The position numbers were made by a program, and so were the translations under genes. The notes below the pieces were generated by a model that did no database searches, was not told the DNA's origin, and saw nothing but the letters and a program-made list of their open reading frames with translations. Of a DNA stretch of 62,000 bases, positions 33,944-45,993 are shown one piece after another (within the stretch, counting starts at the first letter, position 1; each line of letters begins with the position of its first letter). Origin of the DNA: Adiantum capillus-veneris (Eukaryota > Streptophyta > Polypodiopsida > Polypodiales > Pteridaceae). Where the stretch lies: NCBI GenBank assembly GCA_014529385.2, contig CM043951.1, positions 108,360,469 through 108,422,468 of the forward strand, written 5' to 3'.

Positions 33944-33967
33944 TCTCTGTTATTTTTTTTAGCCCAG

Positions 33968-34029
33968 CCGGCGTCGCTATGAGCGTCGCAAATTTACTTG
34001 TAAATTTGCGACGCTCATAGCGACGCCGG
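33968..34029. repeat. CACTA-1 subterminal hairpin 2
   Basis: Perfect inverted repeat with 29-bp arms (33968-33996 and 34001-34029) and a 4-nt loop CTTG. The arms carry the subterminal motifs GCGTCGCTATGAGCGTCGC and their complement. It lies 47 bp from the element end. It would present transposase-binding motifs in both directions and could fold as DNA or RNA. Confidence 0.92.
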
Positions 34030-34079
34030 GATTATTTTTTTTTGAGCGTCGCTAATATGAATAGCCTCTTGTAGTGTGA

Positions 34080-34618
34080 CTTGATAAGTTGGCTCATCAG
34101 GTGGTTGAAGGTATATTGTCCTTGAAGTTTGTTGTGCCATTTCATGCTTGGTGGTTTAAGGGATTATTGAATTGTTTGCATAAAAGGTAAATTGTAAGAG
34201 GGTGCTCGGTGAGAGGGCTCCCGTGACCCTAAGACAATTTGTGTATTGGCAACAAGGTCAAGTTTTGTGTTGTCTCTCTATTTCTCATCAAGCTTTGTGT
34301 GCATCTAGTCTTTAAGGCTAAGACTGAGTTGCTCAAGTTGATTTGTGCTCTTTACCTCTCTTTGGCGTGGTGAATGTTTGTGTTTGGTGTGTGTGGCTAT
34401 CTTGCATTCCCCTCTCTTTGTGCGTTTGAGTACAAGGAGATATCACGTGCGTCCTAGTTCGCATCTATAACTAGGTGGTGCCCCTTTTCTTGTTTGGTTT
34501 CTGGCTGTGGGTTGTTGTTGTCTCTGATTGTGCTTGCCCCAACCCCAATTGAGCAGCACGGGAGCCTCGAAGGGTGTTTAGAGGCCGCTCTTCTTGTTGC
34601 CCACCCCGGACCGCCTCA
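34080..34618 (+). repeat. Left LTR of the plus-strand copy, part 2
   Basis: Continues the LTR after CACTA-1 (CTTGATAAGTTGGCTCAT, matching 50800 onward in the right LTR) and ends CCGCCTCA at 34618. Confidence 0.9.
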
Positions 34619-34621
34619 AAT

Positions 34622-34638
34622 TGGTGCCCCCACTTTGG
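34622..34638 (+). promoter_or_regulatory. Primer-binding site, plus-strand copy
   Basis: TGGTGCCCCCACTTTGG, 3 bp after the LTR. It differs from the array site (TGGTGCCCCCACTGAGG) at two positions. The leader 34639-34926 is noncoding. Confidence 0.7.
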
Positions 34639-34926
34639 ACTGGCTTTGTGCTTATTGTTGTTGTATTGCATGAATGCTTGAATTTTAGCATAATCAAGAA
34701 GATTAAATGAATCATGAAAACTTGTATGACCGAGTTTAATTTGAATGCAACAAAAATTGATCTAGAATATGGTTTGGATTAGCATAACATAAGAAAGAAA
34801 AAAAACATTTTCACATAAGAATCTAGAATTCGCGAGACCTTTCAAAACTTTGTGTAATTAGTTGATGTCATGAGAGAAAATGATTGTTTGGAACTAATCT
34901 TTGTGTGGTTCTAGCATTGAGAGACT

Positions 34927-36016
34927 ATGACACACTATACCTTTGATGATATCCCAATCTTCTTCGGAAATCTAGAAGAAGATGTTGATGATTTTCTTGT
35001 TGATTTTAGAATGGTTTGTCGTATCCTTGGTAAAAGGGATGACATTGAAAAGGGGGATTTTCTATTGCTATGCCTTAGAGGCAATGCTGAGCAATGGTTT
35101 TGGAGTATGTCTTCTCAGATTGAAGATGGGTATACCCAAATTTCCAAAGCTTTGAAAACCAGATTCTCTAAATTTCCAACGACGGAGAAAGCATGGGCTT
35201 CATTAGGGAGACTTCAACAACATGGTGAAGACTACTACGCTTATGAGGATATTTTTTCTCATCAATGGGGAGGATATGGGTTTAGTTCTACATTTCCAGA
35301 TTATGTAAAAATGGAGCAATTTATTTCGGGTTTGTCTCCTTTCCTAAAGACTAAGGTTACTTGTAGTGGACCCTCTACCTTTGAAGAAGCGGTCACTATT
35401 GCCCGAAGGAAGTTTCACAAGTACTTCTACATCAAAAATGGTTTCCATCATGCTGGAAGAACCAACCATCATGAAAGTGTTTCTATCAAAGAGTCATCTC
35501 CTTTGCCATACTTGTCTCCTTCTACTCCGACAAGTGTTGAAGAAGTTACTTACATGCCAATTGATAATTCAAGTGCTAACGTGTGTGGCCAAGATCCAAA
35601 TGTGGAATCTCTTTCTTCTACCTTTATCACAAGCATGCAAAAATTGACACAAGATATCTCAAATGGCATTGATGATTCAATAATGGATACATCCAACCTT
35701 TTGGCAGAGGATCAATTTCTAGTCCGAGCAGACGAAGCTTTTGTGGAACATGACTCTATGGAGAATGAATACCTTGAAGGTAACCTTGATCTTATCGAAT
35801 GTTCTAAGAGTGTATCTTGTCTAAAAGAAGAGAGTGAAGAAGAAGATGAAATCATAGGTGGGGAGATCATAGACCACATTAATCATAAAGAGATGATTGT
35901 GTATATGGAATGCAAACTCCAAAACAAAGTAGAAGAGTGTGAGTTGAATCCATGTGAGGATAATCTTCAAGAAGTGTTTGAGGATGTTGAAAAGCATTGG
36001 TATGACCCATGTATGT
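34927..36016 (+). pseudogene. Gag-like protein of the plus-strand copy, N-terminal part
   Basis: Starts MTHYTFDDIPIFFGN and follows the array Gag residue for residue with scattered substitutions through the gag domain and acidic linker. It is cut after codon ATG in the DPCM segment by the pol-bearing element. Past 36016 the frame runs into LTR sequence and stops at 36057. No stop or frameshift precedes the insertion, so this half was still open when the insertion occurred. Confidence 0.85.
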
Positions 36017-37028
36017 TGAGGTGGTCTGGGACGGGCAACAAGAAAGGCGACCTCTAAACACCCCTCAAGGCTCCCGTGCTCTTCAATTCGGGCTGGGGCA
36101 ACCACAAGCACAACAAAACAACAAACCCACAGCCAAACCCAAACAAGATAGGGGCACCACCTAGTTATGGTATGCGAACTAGGACGCAAGAGAGATTTTG
36201 GCACAACCAAGAAGATGCACCACACAACACACACAAGCAACCTCACACCAAGACACACATGAAATGGACCAGAGAGAGCTAGAGCAAGGGGAAGAGAGAG
36301 AGGAAAGGATCTTGCGTAATACCTTATTTGTGACTTGTAAATGGAGATGGTTCGTTATGATGCTATCGTAGAACTTGTACAAAACTCGCTCAGTGCTTAG
36401 TGATTGCTAAACATTGCCAAAACACACACACACTGTCTTAGGGTGTGGGAGACCTCTCACCACAATACCCTCTTACAATGGACAAAAAACTGGCAATGAA
36501 AAACACACTAAAACACTTTCTAAAATCAAGATCAACCGATAAAAACTCAAAATACACAAGTCACCTTGAATTCAACAAACCGTATTGCACAAATGGAAGG
36601 ACAAAGATTTGAACGTCGAATCACGCCTTTGATGCACCAAACCTCAATTTATTGATGATGAAGGAGCATATACAATAGTGGTTTTGAGATTTGTGGATCT
36701 CACGCTTTCTCACTTGCAATGTGTAGCTTGAAGGCTTCTCTCACACCAAGAGTGAAGCTCACAAGTGGTTGCTACACCTAAGTCTCTCCTCACGCATAGA
36801 GTGTTGGGGTGCTATGTGAGATGTTGGAGGTTGTTTTACAAGAAGGAGAGGGGCCTATTTATAGGTTGGAGACCCTTCATTAAGATTATTGGAAATCCTA
36901 ATTTACAAGCTAAAAAATCAGGATTATGATTTTTTTGAATATCAAAACATTGTGGGCCTTCTTTGTCTACTTGAGTCATGGGTGTGGGCTCAAAAGAGAG
37001 CATTATTGATGGTAGATAAGGTGAAAGT

Positions 37029-37078
<50 letters not shown>

Positions 37079-38686
37079 ACTATACACATGTCTTGAGGTG
37101 AGGTGTCTTTTATGGTTAGGTCAATGGCTATTTTGTGTTAGTATGTTAGTGGTTAGTAATCACTAGAAAGTTAATGTTACATTTACAATGGGTAGAATGA
37201 GGTGGATGGTTGAAGTAAGATGGTTGAATGAAGTGAGAAAATCCTTGTGATGGTGAAGCTTGAAGAAGTTTTGGACTTACTTGTGTAGGTTCTCAAAATG
37301 ACTATCGATCTTCTTCTTCGTCTTCCCTTCTTTACGCCACCGCCGCCAAGGTTGATTATCGTGATGAAAATGGTAATTCCGTTGATGAGATCTCTTGATT
37401 TGCAGAGGTTAATCATGGTACACATGCTGAATTTATGTATATATATACGGGTTAAGATGGAATTGTACTTTGGAGATAATAGAGAGAGGCATAGAGATGG
37501 TGTATGTACATGTGGAGCTCATATGAGAGCTATGGAAGTAAGTGGAGAGGTTAATGGTGAAGAAGGTGAGAGAAACCATTGAAGGTGCATGTTTGAGTGA
37601 GGGATTGAGAGGAATGTGTGTGTGTGTGTGTAAAAGTGTGGAAAGAGGTGAGAGAAGACTATGGGCTACTTGTGAGAAAAGTGGGCAGACTGGGGTCCAC
37701 TCAAAAAATCATCTCTCACCGCTGGTAGTTCCAAAAATCATGAAACAATTTGAGGTGATTATTCAGAGCGTAAGATACATTTTCTCTTTTGACCACCGCT
37801 CCAAATTCGGAGTGGAGATAGGTGCCAAAATTCTCACCAAAAAGACTTTTTTTATGCCTACAAAAGTCTTTTAGTGCCCCCCTCCTTTGTTGAATTTGTA
37901 CAATGCATCCAAGAGTGAGCCCCTCCTTTGTCATATCATAATACAAAGCATCCAAGTTGCCCTTGACCCATGCATGGAGGAGGATTATTGGTGAATAAAG
38001 AAATATATACATGGTGGGACTAGTGTATGGACTATTCATGGACTTTAGCTCAATGAGCACATGGTGTTAGAATAATGAGTAAAAATAATAATAAAAATAT
38101 GGAGGAGTTATGGATATGGAAAGATATTGGAATCATATGATATGGTCCCTCTTTGAATTATTTTGGGTGAAAGAGGAAAAGGTATGCAAGTAAATAATAT
38201 AATAAACGTGACCAATGAGTAGAAATCAATTTTTTGTTTTCACGAGAGTGAGGGTGAAAATGTGGGAGTGATTTGTATAAAGGAAAAATATAAGGTTAGA
38301 GTATTTACATATTGGCAAAAAATATACTTATGGTGTAAGAGGATGAAAGAAGGTGTACATAGGTTTAATAAAACACACACCTAAGTAGAAATATTTAAAT
38401 AAAATACCAAAATAATTATAAAAAATCCCTATATTTAGGCCATATATACAATGAAATATTTACACACAAAGAATCCATAATATACTTTTATTTTTTTATT
38501 TTTTTTGGCTCAACTAGCCCAGTGACTAGCTAATTGAGGGTTTTTTAAGAAAATATGGGAAAAGTCCCCTAACTCACACACGCCTATGTACAATGAAAAG
38601 GTAAGAATAGCCACAGTGTTTAGGTGATTTTGGTAGGGTGGGATATCTCACTATGGAAATTACGGAGAGCCGGAAAATGGCTATCA
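36017..38686 (-). repeat. 3' LTR of the pol-bearing element
   Basis: 2670 bp, TGATAGCC-type start (mutated to TGATAGCCATTTTCCGG) at 38686 reading down, CCTCA at 36017. GA tract at about 37033-37076. TATA-like box at 36855-36864. Clearly homologous to array LTRs A-D along its whole length. Confidence 0.92.
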
Positions 38687-38725
38687 TTAGCCCTCCCCTA
38701 AGATGATGGTATATTCATGTACCAT
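38687..38725 (-). promoter_or_regulatory. Polypurine tract and hairpin of the pol-bearing element
   Basis: The minus strand has AGGGGAGGGCTAA against the LTR. Beside it lies ATGATGGTATAT-TC-ATGTACCATCAT (12-bp arms, one mismatch). Compared with the array hairpin, an A-T pair next to TGG/CCA is replaced by G-C, preserving pairing. Confidence 0.7.
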
Positions 38726-39455
38726 CATAGAGCATCTTTTCCAAAGAGAGTGCGTCAGAGTCCTTGACGAGATCTTCATTGTTTGGGCCCTCAGAATTTT
38801 GGCTGGAGTTACACTCATGCTTCATGTAACAATACTTACATGAGAGAGCGGCCTCTTGATAGATCTTTGGTAGATCCTTTTGTAGAAAGCGACTCAAATA
38901 GGGCTTCAAGCGATACCCGTTTACCTTCCTGGAGTGCTCTTTACCATTCAAGTCCATAAGCTGATAGTAACTTGAATTGAAAGCCTTCTTGACTATGTAT
39001 GGCCCTTGCCATCTAGTTTCAAACTTGGCATGAAAACGATTGTCAAGTCGATTGTCATACCTTAGCACAAGCTCTCCTTCCTTGATGCCTTTGTCCTTCA
39101 GTTTTGTGTCGAGCTTTTCTTTCGCTTGTGTGGCTTTCCTCTTGTATCACTCATATGCTGCTTCTCTTTTCCACTCAAGCTCCACTAACGTAAGAATTCG
39201 ATCCATCCATACTTCTTGATCATCTTGTGCACCTTTTCCATGAAGCCGCATTGTTGGAATGTTGAGCTCGATAGGCTGTAAAGCCTCTTGACCATAGACC
39301 AAGTGAAATGGTGTGAACTCCGTGGCTTCCCTATATGTGGTTCGATATGCCCGCAAGGCACCATCCAAGAAGTCATCCCACAACTTTGTCTTGTTTTGTA
39401 CCATCTTTCTAATGATTCCTGCAATGGCACCATTAGCCTTCTCCACCACACCATT
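38715..39455 (-). pseudogene. Integrase C-terminal part of the pol-bearing element
   Basis: Same frame as 39456-40958 but separated by TAA at 39456-39458. It begins with NGVVEKANGAI, which contains the catalytic Glu of the DDE triad, and has YRTTYREATEFTPFHLVYG. After a TGA (39147-39149) it continues with the GPY/F-type module WQGPYIVKKAF...YYQLMDLNGKEH. No chromodomain follows, unlike the chromovirus at the right of the window. It would have catalysed strand transfer into DNA. Confidence 0.85.
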
Positions 39456-40958
39456 TTACTGTGGGTAGTATGGAGTGCTATGAGGATGTAGAATGTGAAG
39501 CTCTTCACAAACTTCTGTGAGTAAACCCTTCTTGAACCCCGGACCATTATCCGAGACAATCTCTAGAGGTGTGCCAAATCTACAACAAATATTAGTGTAG
39601 ACAAACCTGCTCATTGTCCTCTCATTTACCTTTGCCACACTTTGTGCTTCTACCCACCTAGTCATATAGTCTATAGCCACTAGAATGTAGAGTTTACCAT
39701 TTTTTGTCCTAGGCAGAGGACCCATAGCATCAATGCCCCATTTTTCAAAGGGTCCATTTGCAAGGACTAACTGTCGTGGACCATGTAACATATGCTTGTT
39801 TCCATTAATCTGACGATTGTGGCAGCTTTTACACCAATGTTGAACATCCACATGCAGACTTGGCCAAACATACCCCGCAAGCAAAATCTTCTTCACAATT
39901 AATTCTTGGGCAAAATGACCACCACATGTCTCTTCATGCAAACCCTTTAGAATGGCTGGAATTTCCTCGATAGTTGGTACTCTTCTGCACACTTGATCCT
40001 TCCCTCTTTGATAGAGGGAGCCTTCTAGGAAGAGATAGAAACTTTCCTTCTTCATGAGTCTCGTCTTCTGAGCCTTTGTGAAGTCTTGTGGAAACTCGCC
40101 CTCCAAAATGTAGCCAATAATGGGAGCCAATGACTCCAATCCCTGGTATCTCGGTTGCTTGACAACTTCTGCCACCATGATGACCTGCACTTTTTTCTCA
40201 ACACATGTAACTGCTTGTTGTGCAAGTAAATCGACATCTTCATTTTGTTTCCTAGGAATATGATACAGTTGCACTTCTTCAAACTGATTAAACATCCTAC
40301 GAATGGCATGAACTTTTGTCCTTAAGCTTTCATTCTTGCATGCCCAAATGCCTAAAATCTGTTTAACAATGAGAAGTGCATCTCCTTTTACCATGAGACG
40401 TTGTATCCCTTGGCCAATGCACATCTTCAAACCATGAAGTGGTGTGTCGTATTCTGCTTCATTGTTGCTAGTTGAACATGGTACATTGACCATCTCTTTC
40501 ATGACCACCTCTCCACTTGGGTTGAGCAATACTAACCCTCCCCCTGCTTTTTCTGTGACTCGTCGAAAAGCTCCATCAAAGAACAAGGTAAAAGAATTAG
40601 GAATACTTTTAGGTGGTGGCAATGGTAGGGTCTTTACTTCAGGCACCTTACTCCTCTTCTCATGTACCCTATAAGTAAGGATCCCTGCCAATTGTGCACG
40701 CACACTTTCTTCTACCTTGAAAGAGTATTGGAACTCTTGCAACTCCATAATCCACTTTGAGATCCTAGTACTAATATTCATTTGAGATGACACCCAAGAG
40801 AACAAATTTTCTACAGTGAGGATAACAAAAGGTTTTGGTAGCAGGTAGGATCTAAACTTTCTCACCGCAAACATGAGAGAAAGCATCATGAGTTCTGCTT
40901 CTGTGTAGCTTCTCTCGAAGGCATTCATGACCCTACTAGCAAAGTAGATGGGTCGCAT
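39456..40958 (-). pseudogene. RNase H, second RNase H and integrase N-terminal part
   Basis: An open 500-codon stretch. It starts RPIYFASRVMNAFERSYTEAE, the end of the classical RNase H, where the usual T-D-H-Q motif reads TVEN so an active-site Asp is lost. A second RNase H follows with FFDGAF, NNEAEYDTPLHGL, MVKGDALLI and NEDVDLLAQQA, keeping the four acidic residues. The integrase then shows the zinc-binding H-H-C-C region (GGHFAQ...WCKSCHNRQ) and two catalytic Asp (WGIDAMGP; IVSDNGPGF). It ends at TAA 39456-39458 just before the catalytic Glu. Confidence 0.88.
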
Positions 40959-41560
40959 TCTGGTACTGTGGGGATCTGTTGTAATAAAACTGCACCAATT
41001 GTTTCCTTCCCAACACTAGAGCTAACAAAGAATGTGTACTCCCAACAAGGAGGCATGAGTGTTGGTAGCTCTGACAAAATGACTTTAATGTTACAAAAGT
41101 ACTCTTCAAGCTCATCAGACCATGCAAATTCTACTTGTTGTGTCAACTTTTGCAAAGGATGAAGCAACTCTGAAGCTAAGTGAATAAAGCGTGACATATA
41201 CTTCACCTTTTGAATGAATGAGATTACCTCTTTGAGATTCTTGGGTGATGGGAGCTCAATAAGAGCCTTTGCCTTTGAAGGATCCACCTCAATGCCTTTA
41301 TAGGAAACCTTGTGACCGAGCAAGATCACTTCATCCTCACCTATGTGGCACTTGTCGGGGTTGAGTTGACCTCCCATGTCGTAGAGCTTCTTTAAACCTT
41401 CTTCTACCCTTTGTAGATGCAATGATTTTGAGCTATAAATGCAGAAATCATCAATGAACACCCTAATTGACTTTCCAAAGAATGCTTGAAACACCATGTT
41501 CATGAAACGTTGGAATGTTGCAGGAGGGCGCAACACGGTCAAAATATCTTGGATAAGGGC
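40925..41560 (-). pseudogene. Reverse transcriptase C-terminal half
   Basis: Begins around LRPPATFQRFMNMVF (from the usual FGLxNAPATF motif). It includes the catalytic box FIDDF, the thumb region LLGHKVSYKGIEVDP and the start of RNase H (GAVLLQQ). A frameshift near 40960-40985 joins it to the next frame (RPIYFASR). The fingers and the first half of the palm are absent. Confidence 0.87.
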
Positions 41561-42045
<485 letters not shown>

Positions 42046-43751
42046 CCTCTTTCCCTTGCACTCTTGTCCTTTATGACAATAGAGGAAGTGGAAAGGAGAG
42101 TGCATTTTGGGTATAGAAGGTTGTTTCCACCAGCCAAAACTTGTGACAAATGGAGAGGTTGTGCTGCTGCTAGAATCTTTCTTACCTCCTTGAGTAAAGC
42201 CTGCTCCTTGATGACTCCTAGCCTTCGTAGCTTCTTAGCCTTAGGTGTAGCCTCTGGCTTCAACTCAATTTTTTGTTGAACAGCATCTACTCCACGCACA
42301 TCGGTGTAGTCTTTAGCAAAAAGCCTAGGAAATTTCCTTAGCACACATTTGAACTCCTCTCTTTCGTCCTTTGTAAGTGTTGTAGACAACATACCTTCTA
42401 ACATTCCTTCATCTTGGACATTTTGGTTCTCTTGGGAACCTACCTCTTCCAAACCTGGGCAAGAGTTCTCTTGGTTGTTTGGATTAAACCTTACCCCCAT
42501 GACTTCAATGGAAGACTCCTCTTCAGTAATGCTGCCGCTACTTTCTCCTTCTGAAGTGCTATCGGTCCAGCCTTCCTCCATCTTACTTTGAGATGATTTT
42601 TCATGGAGTTCCTCTTGGCGTTGCTCCTTCATGTCAAAGACAACCTTCTTATGATTTTCATTCCTGCAAATTAGCTTTCCACTCTCCCAATCCTGCAAAG
42701 CTCGCATTTTCATTAGCCATGGTCTTCCTAGGATAAATGGATAACCACTTCCCTTGGTCGACATAACATAAAAATCCATGGCCTTCTTAATGCCAAAGGC
42801 CTCTACAAAGACATTTTTACAAATGCCTACACACCTAGCCTTGCTATTGTTTGCCATCTTAACTTTGATTTCAGGTGTCTCATGGATGTGCATGCCTAGT
42901 CTTTGCATGAGTCCTTCTGTCATGATGCAAATTTGTGCACCCCCATCCACTAGACCTTTCCTAACCAATCTCCCTTTTATGTAACAATCTAGCAAAGATG
43001 TAATGTCCTCATTCATTTCAGCTTGTGCAATTTTTACAACAGGCACACTCTCTTTTACCTTTCTCCTAGTGCTAACTGCCCTTGTTAAATCCCTCCTAAC
43101 TTGTGGACATAATGCAAGAAATTGAGGCCATGAGATATCAGGACCCTTACCTCTCATGTCTTCCAATAGGTTGTATGGAGCCATACCATGTCCAAGAGGG
43201 AAGTCTTGGAGGTTGATACGACGTCGAGTCCTCTTAGCTTCCTTGGTATCCTTTGCCTTCTTTTCTCGTCCATGGTCACTTTGTGATGTAACTCCTTCTT
43301 TCTCCTTACCTTTCCCTCGGCCACGCTTAATGCCATTTGCTTCCATGTCAACCTCTCTTGAATTTGTCACCTCTACCACATGCACATTTCGGTCTGGCAA
43401 AGGTGGAACTCCTTCCACTCCTTGTGGAGGTGGTCTTGCTCCATTTGGCCTTTGTAGAAGCCATGGTTGCTGACTAGTTCCTTCACCTGCATTCATCACT
43501 GGGTAATTCAAGTTAGGTCTCCCTGGCTCCCCACGGGGCCAAGGACAATTATACATCCCATGTCCAGAATCTCCACAATTCCAGCATTGCAAGACTCTCC
43601 TAGGTCGTGGTGGATCTCGCTCTTCTGACTTCTTTGCTTGTCCCTTTGGACCTACAACTTGTGCAAGGTGAATTGACAGGCTGCTTAAGGATTCATTTAA
43701 CTTCTCAATCACTTCCGCCGTTACCTCAGGAAGCTCCCTAGATGTTGATGT
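42046..43751 (-). pseudogene. Zinc knuckle and protease region of the pol-bearing element
   Basis: Continues the gag frame after a TAA. A CCHC knuckle (CWNCGDSGHGMYNC) lies near residue 43 of the open stretch. A Lys/Arg-rich linker and FPLGHGMAPYNL follow, then the aspartic protease with VDGGAQICIM (about residue 255) and GYPFILGRPWL. The D-G-G triad replaces the common D-T/S-G, as in element 2. It ends with the start of reverse transcriptase (EVRKILAAA) and runs into the unassigned segment. Confidence 0.85.
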
Positions 43752-44324
43752 TTATGACTTACCTTTGGGTTTCAGGCCTTCTATTGGAACCTCTCCCCTT
43801 AAGCACTTGAGTTTTCTATATTTCTCAGCAGCCCTAGTTTGAGCTGCATCAAAGGTAGCAGATGCACCCGCCTCAACTTTTACCTTAAGGTCAGGAAAGA
43901 GTCCGACTATGAACCTCTCCTTCTTTAGGAACTCTGCACCATCACCAGGGTTAGCAACATTTCTCACCCATACAGCCCAAAGACGTAGAAACTCTTGCTT
44001 GTACAAGTAGTAGTCATATAAGTCTTTTTGCTTATGAGAAACAATGTCTTGCCATAGCTTTTGAGTGTTTTGGGGATCAAAGAAGTATCTCTTGAAATGA
44101 TTGACAACTTCCGTGTAATTTCCTTTAACTTCCTCAGGAAAAGAGTCAAACCAAGTGCTAGCATCTTTCCTAAGGACTACCTCAAACATTTCTACACGTT
44201 CTTGATCAGTTACTATCCTCTTGATACGACAAGACATCTTGAAATTTGCCAAAAATAATTCTGCATCCTCTCCAGGCTCTCCAAAGAAAAGACGATATCC
44301 AGACATTTGGCGTTGGTTCTCCAT
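43752..44324 (-). pseudogene. Gag N-terminal part of the pol-bearing element
   Basis: 190 codons starting MENQRQMSGYRLFFGEPGEDAE, with the gag-domain pattern (LANFKMSCR, DASTWFDSF, FLRLWAVW, ERFIVGLFPDLK). It stops at TAA 43752-43754, but the same frame continues at once into the zinc-knuckle region, so the stop is probably a mutation inside gag. Only the general gag pattern is shared with the array protein, although the LTRs are closely similar. The leader 44325-44916 is noncoding. Confidence 0.8.
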
Positions 44325-44916
44325 TGAATTGATTTCAAAGTGATGCGTTTTTGTCTTTTCTTTCTTTAAAAGATCTACACAATAATATTCTCTAAATTGA
44401 AATCTATTCTACAACAAAATAAAAATATTCACATCAAATGACATATGATAATCAATGAGAGGTAGGATGACAGGGTTTGGTGACGCGAGAATTTCTCCTA
44501 CTCTTTGGGCACCAAACATGAACACCATACGTTATTGAAAATGGATTTTTCTACTAATTGCAATGTTTATTCTAATGTGTGGAGTGAAATGAAAGGGGAA
44601 AACCTCTATTCTTGGGCCATTATCCATTGTCTATGCATGACCTTATGCTTAAAACAAAACAAAAATATAGACGTCCAAACTAAGGTCGTACCTAATGAGA
44701 GGCAAAATAAAAGGATTTACTGATGCGTTTATCTCTGCCAACCTAAGAGGACCTAAAATTCTACGAATTACACGTTGAAATTGCAACTTAGTACTAACAA
44801 TTATGTGTATCTTTTGCCTTGCAATGGGAATGAAGGGATCATACAAATTCTCGTGATTCATGCAAGCTACTTGATTATCCTAAAGGTTGAGCCTACACAA
44901 AACATACACAAGCCGT
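44325..44916 (-). other. Leader of the pol-bearing element
   Basis: About 590 bp between primer-binding site and gag. Two blocks near 44490-44520 and 44730-44760 share GGGCACCAAA-like and ACGTT-like words. No gene seen. Confidence 0.4.
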
Positions 44917-44933
44917 CCTCAGTGGGGGCACCA
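44917..44933 (-). promoter_or_regulatory. Primer-binding site, pol-bearing element
   Basis: TGGTGCCCCCACTGAGG on the minus strand, identical to the array site, which supports replication by the same machinery. Confidence 0.75.
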
Positions 44934-44937
44934 AAAT

Positions 44938-45949
44938 TGAGGCGGTCCGGGGCGGGCAACAAAAAAAGCGACCTCTAAACACCCCTCAAGGCTCCCGTGC
45001 TGCTCAATTCGGGCATGGGCAACCACAAGCACAACAAAACAACAAACCCACAGCCAAACCCAAACAAGATAGGGGCACCACCTAGTTATGGTATGCAAAC
45101 TAGGACGCAAGAGAGATTTTGGCACAACCAAGAAGATACACCACACAACACACACAAGCAACCTCACACCAAGACACACATGAAATGGACCAGAGAGAGC
45201 TAGAGCAAGGGGAACAGAGAGAGGAAAGTATCTTGCGTATCACATTATTTGTGACTTGCAAATGGAGATGGTTCGTTATGATGCTATTGTAGAACTTGTA
45301 CAAAACTCACTCAATGCTTAGTGATTGCTAAACATTGCCAAAACACACACACACTGTCTTAGGGTGTGGGAGACCTCTCACCACAATACCCTCTTACAAT
45401 GGACAAAAAACTGGCAATGAAAAACACACTAAAACACTTTCTAAAATCAAGATCAACCGATAAAAACTCAAAATACACAAGTCACCTTGAATTCACCAAA
45501 CCGTATTGCACAAATGGAAGGACGAAGATTTGAACGTCGAATCACGCCTTTGATGCACCAAACCTCAATTTATTGATGATGAAGGAGCATATACAATAGT
45601 GGTTTTGAGATTTGTGGATCTCACGCTTTCTCACTTGCAATGTGTAGCTTGAAGGCTTCTCTCACACCAAGAGTGAAGCTCACAAGTGGTTGCTACACCC
45701 AAGTCTCTCCTCACGCATAGAGTGTTGGGGTGCTATGTGAGATGTTGGAGGTTGTTTTACAAGAAGGAGAGGGGCCTATTTATAGGTTGGAGACCCTTCA
45801 TTAAGATTATTGGAAATCCTAATTTACAAGCTAAAAAATCAGGATTATGATTTTTTTGAATATCAAAACATTGTGGGCCTTCTTTGTCTACTTGAGTCAT
45901 GGGTGTGGGCTCAAAAGAGAGCATTATTGATGGTAGATAAGGTGAAAGT

Positions 45950-45993
<44 letters not shown>

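Larger units (their letters stand above)
27861..34079 (-). mobile_element. CACTA-1 (En/Spm-type) DNA transposon, internally deleted
   Basis: The element spans 27864-34076 (6213 bp) and begins CACTACAAGAGG and ends CCTCTTGTAGTG, a 12-bp perfect terminal inverted repeat. It is flanked by the 3-bp target duplication TGA (27861-27863, 34077-34079). The right LTR of the host element (around 50790-50805) shows the empty site with a single TGA. Genes run on the minus strand: a TNP2-like gene (30055-31913) and a second gene (28491-29800). The transposase gene has lost its central part. A long noncoding 5' region (31914-33960) contains a host-gene-like fragment, repeats and hairpins. Confidence 0.93.

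Noticed and set aside
33410-33962. Overlapping ORFs rich in Ser-Leu, Cys-Val and Arg-Glu
   Set aside because: They are translations of a 50-bp minisatellite and TC/TG/GA tracts.
43752-43754. Programmed readthrough stop between gag and pol
   Set aside because: The stop lies upstream of the zinc knuckle, inside gag, and other stops interrupt the same element; mutation is simpler.
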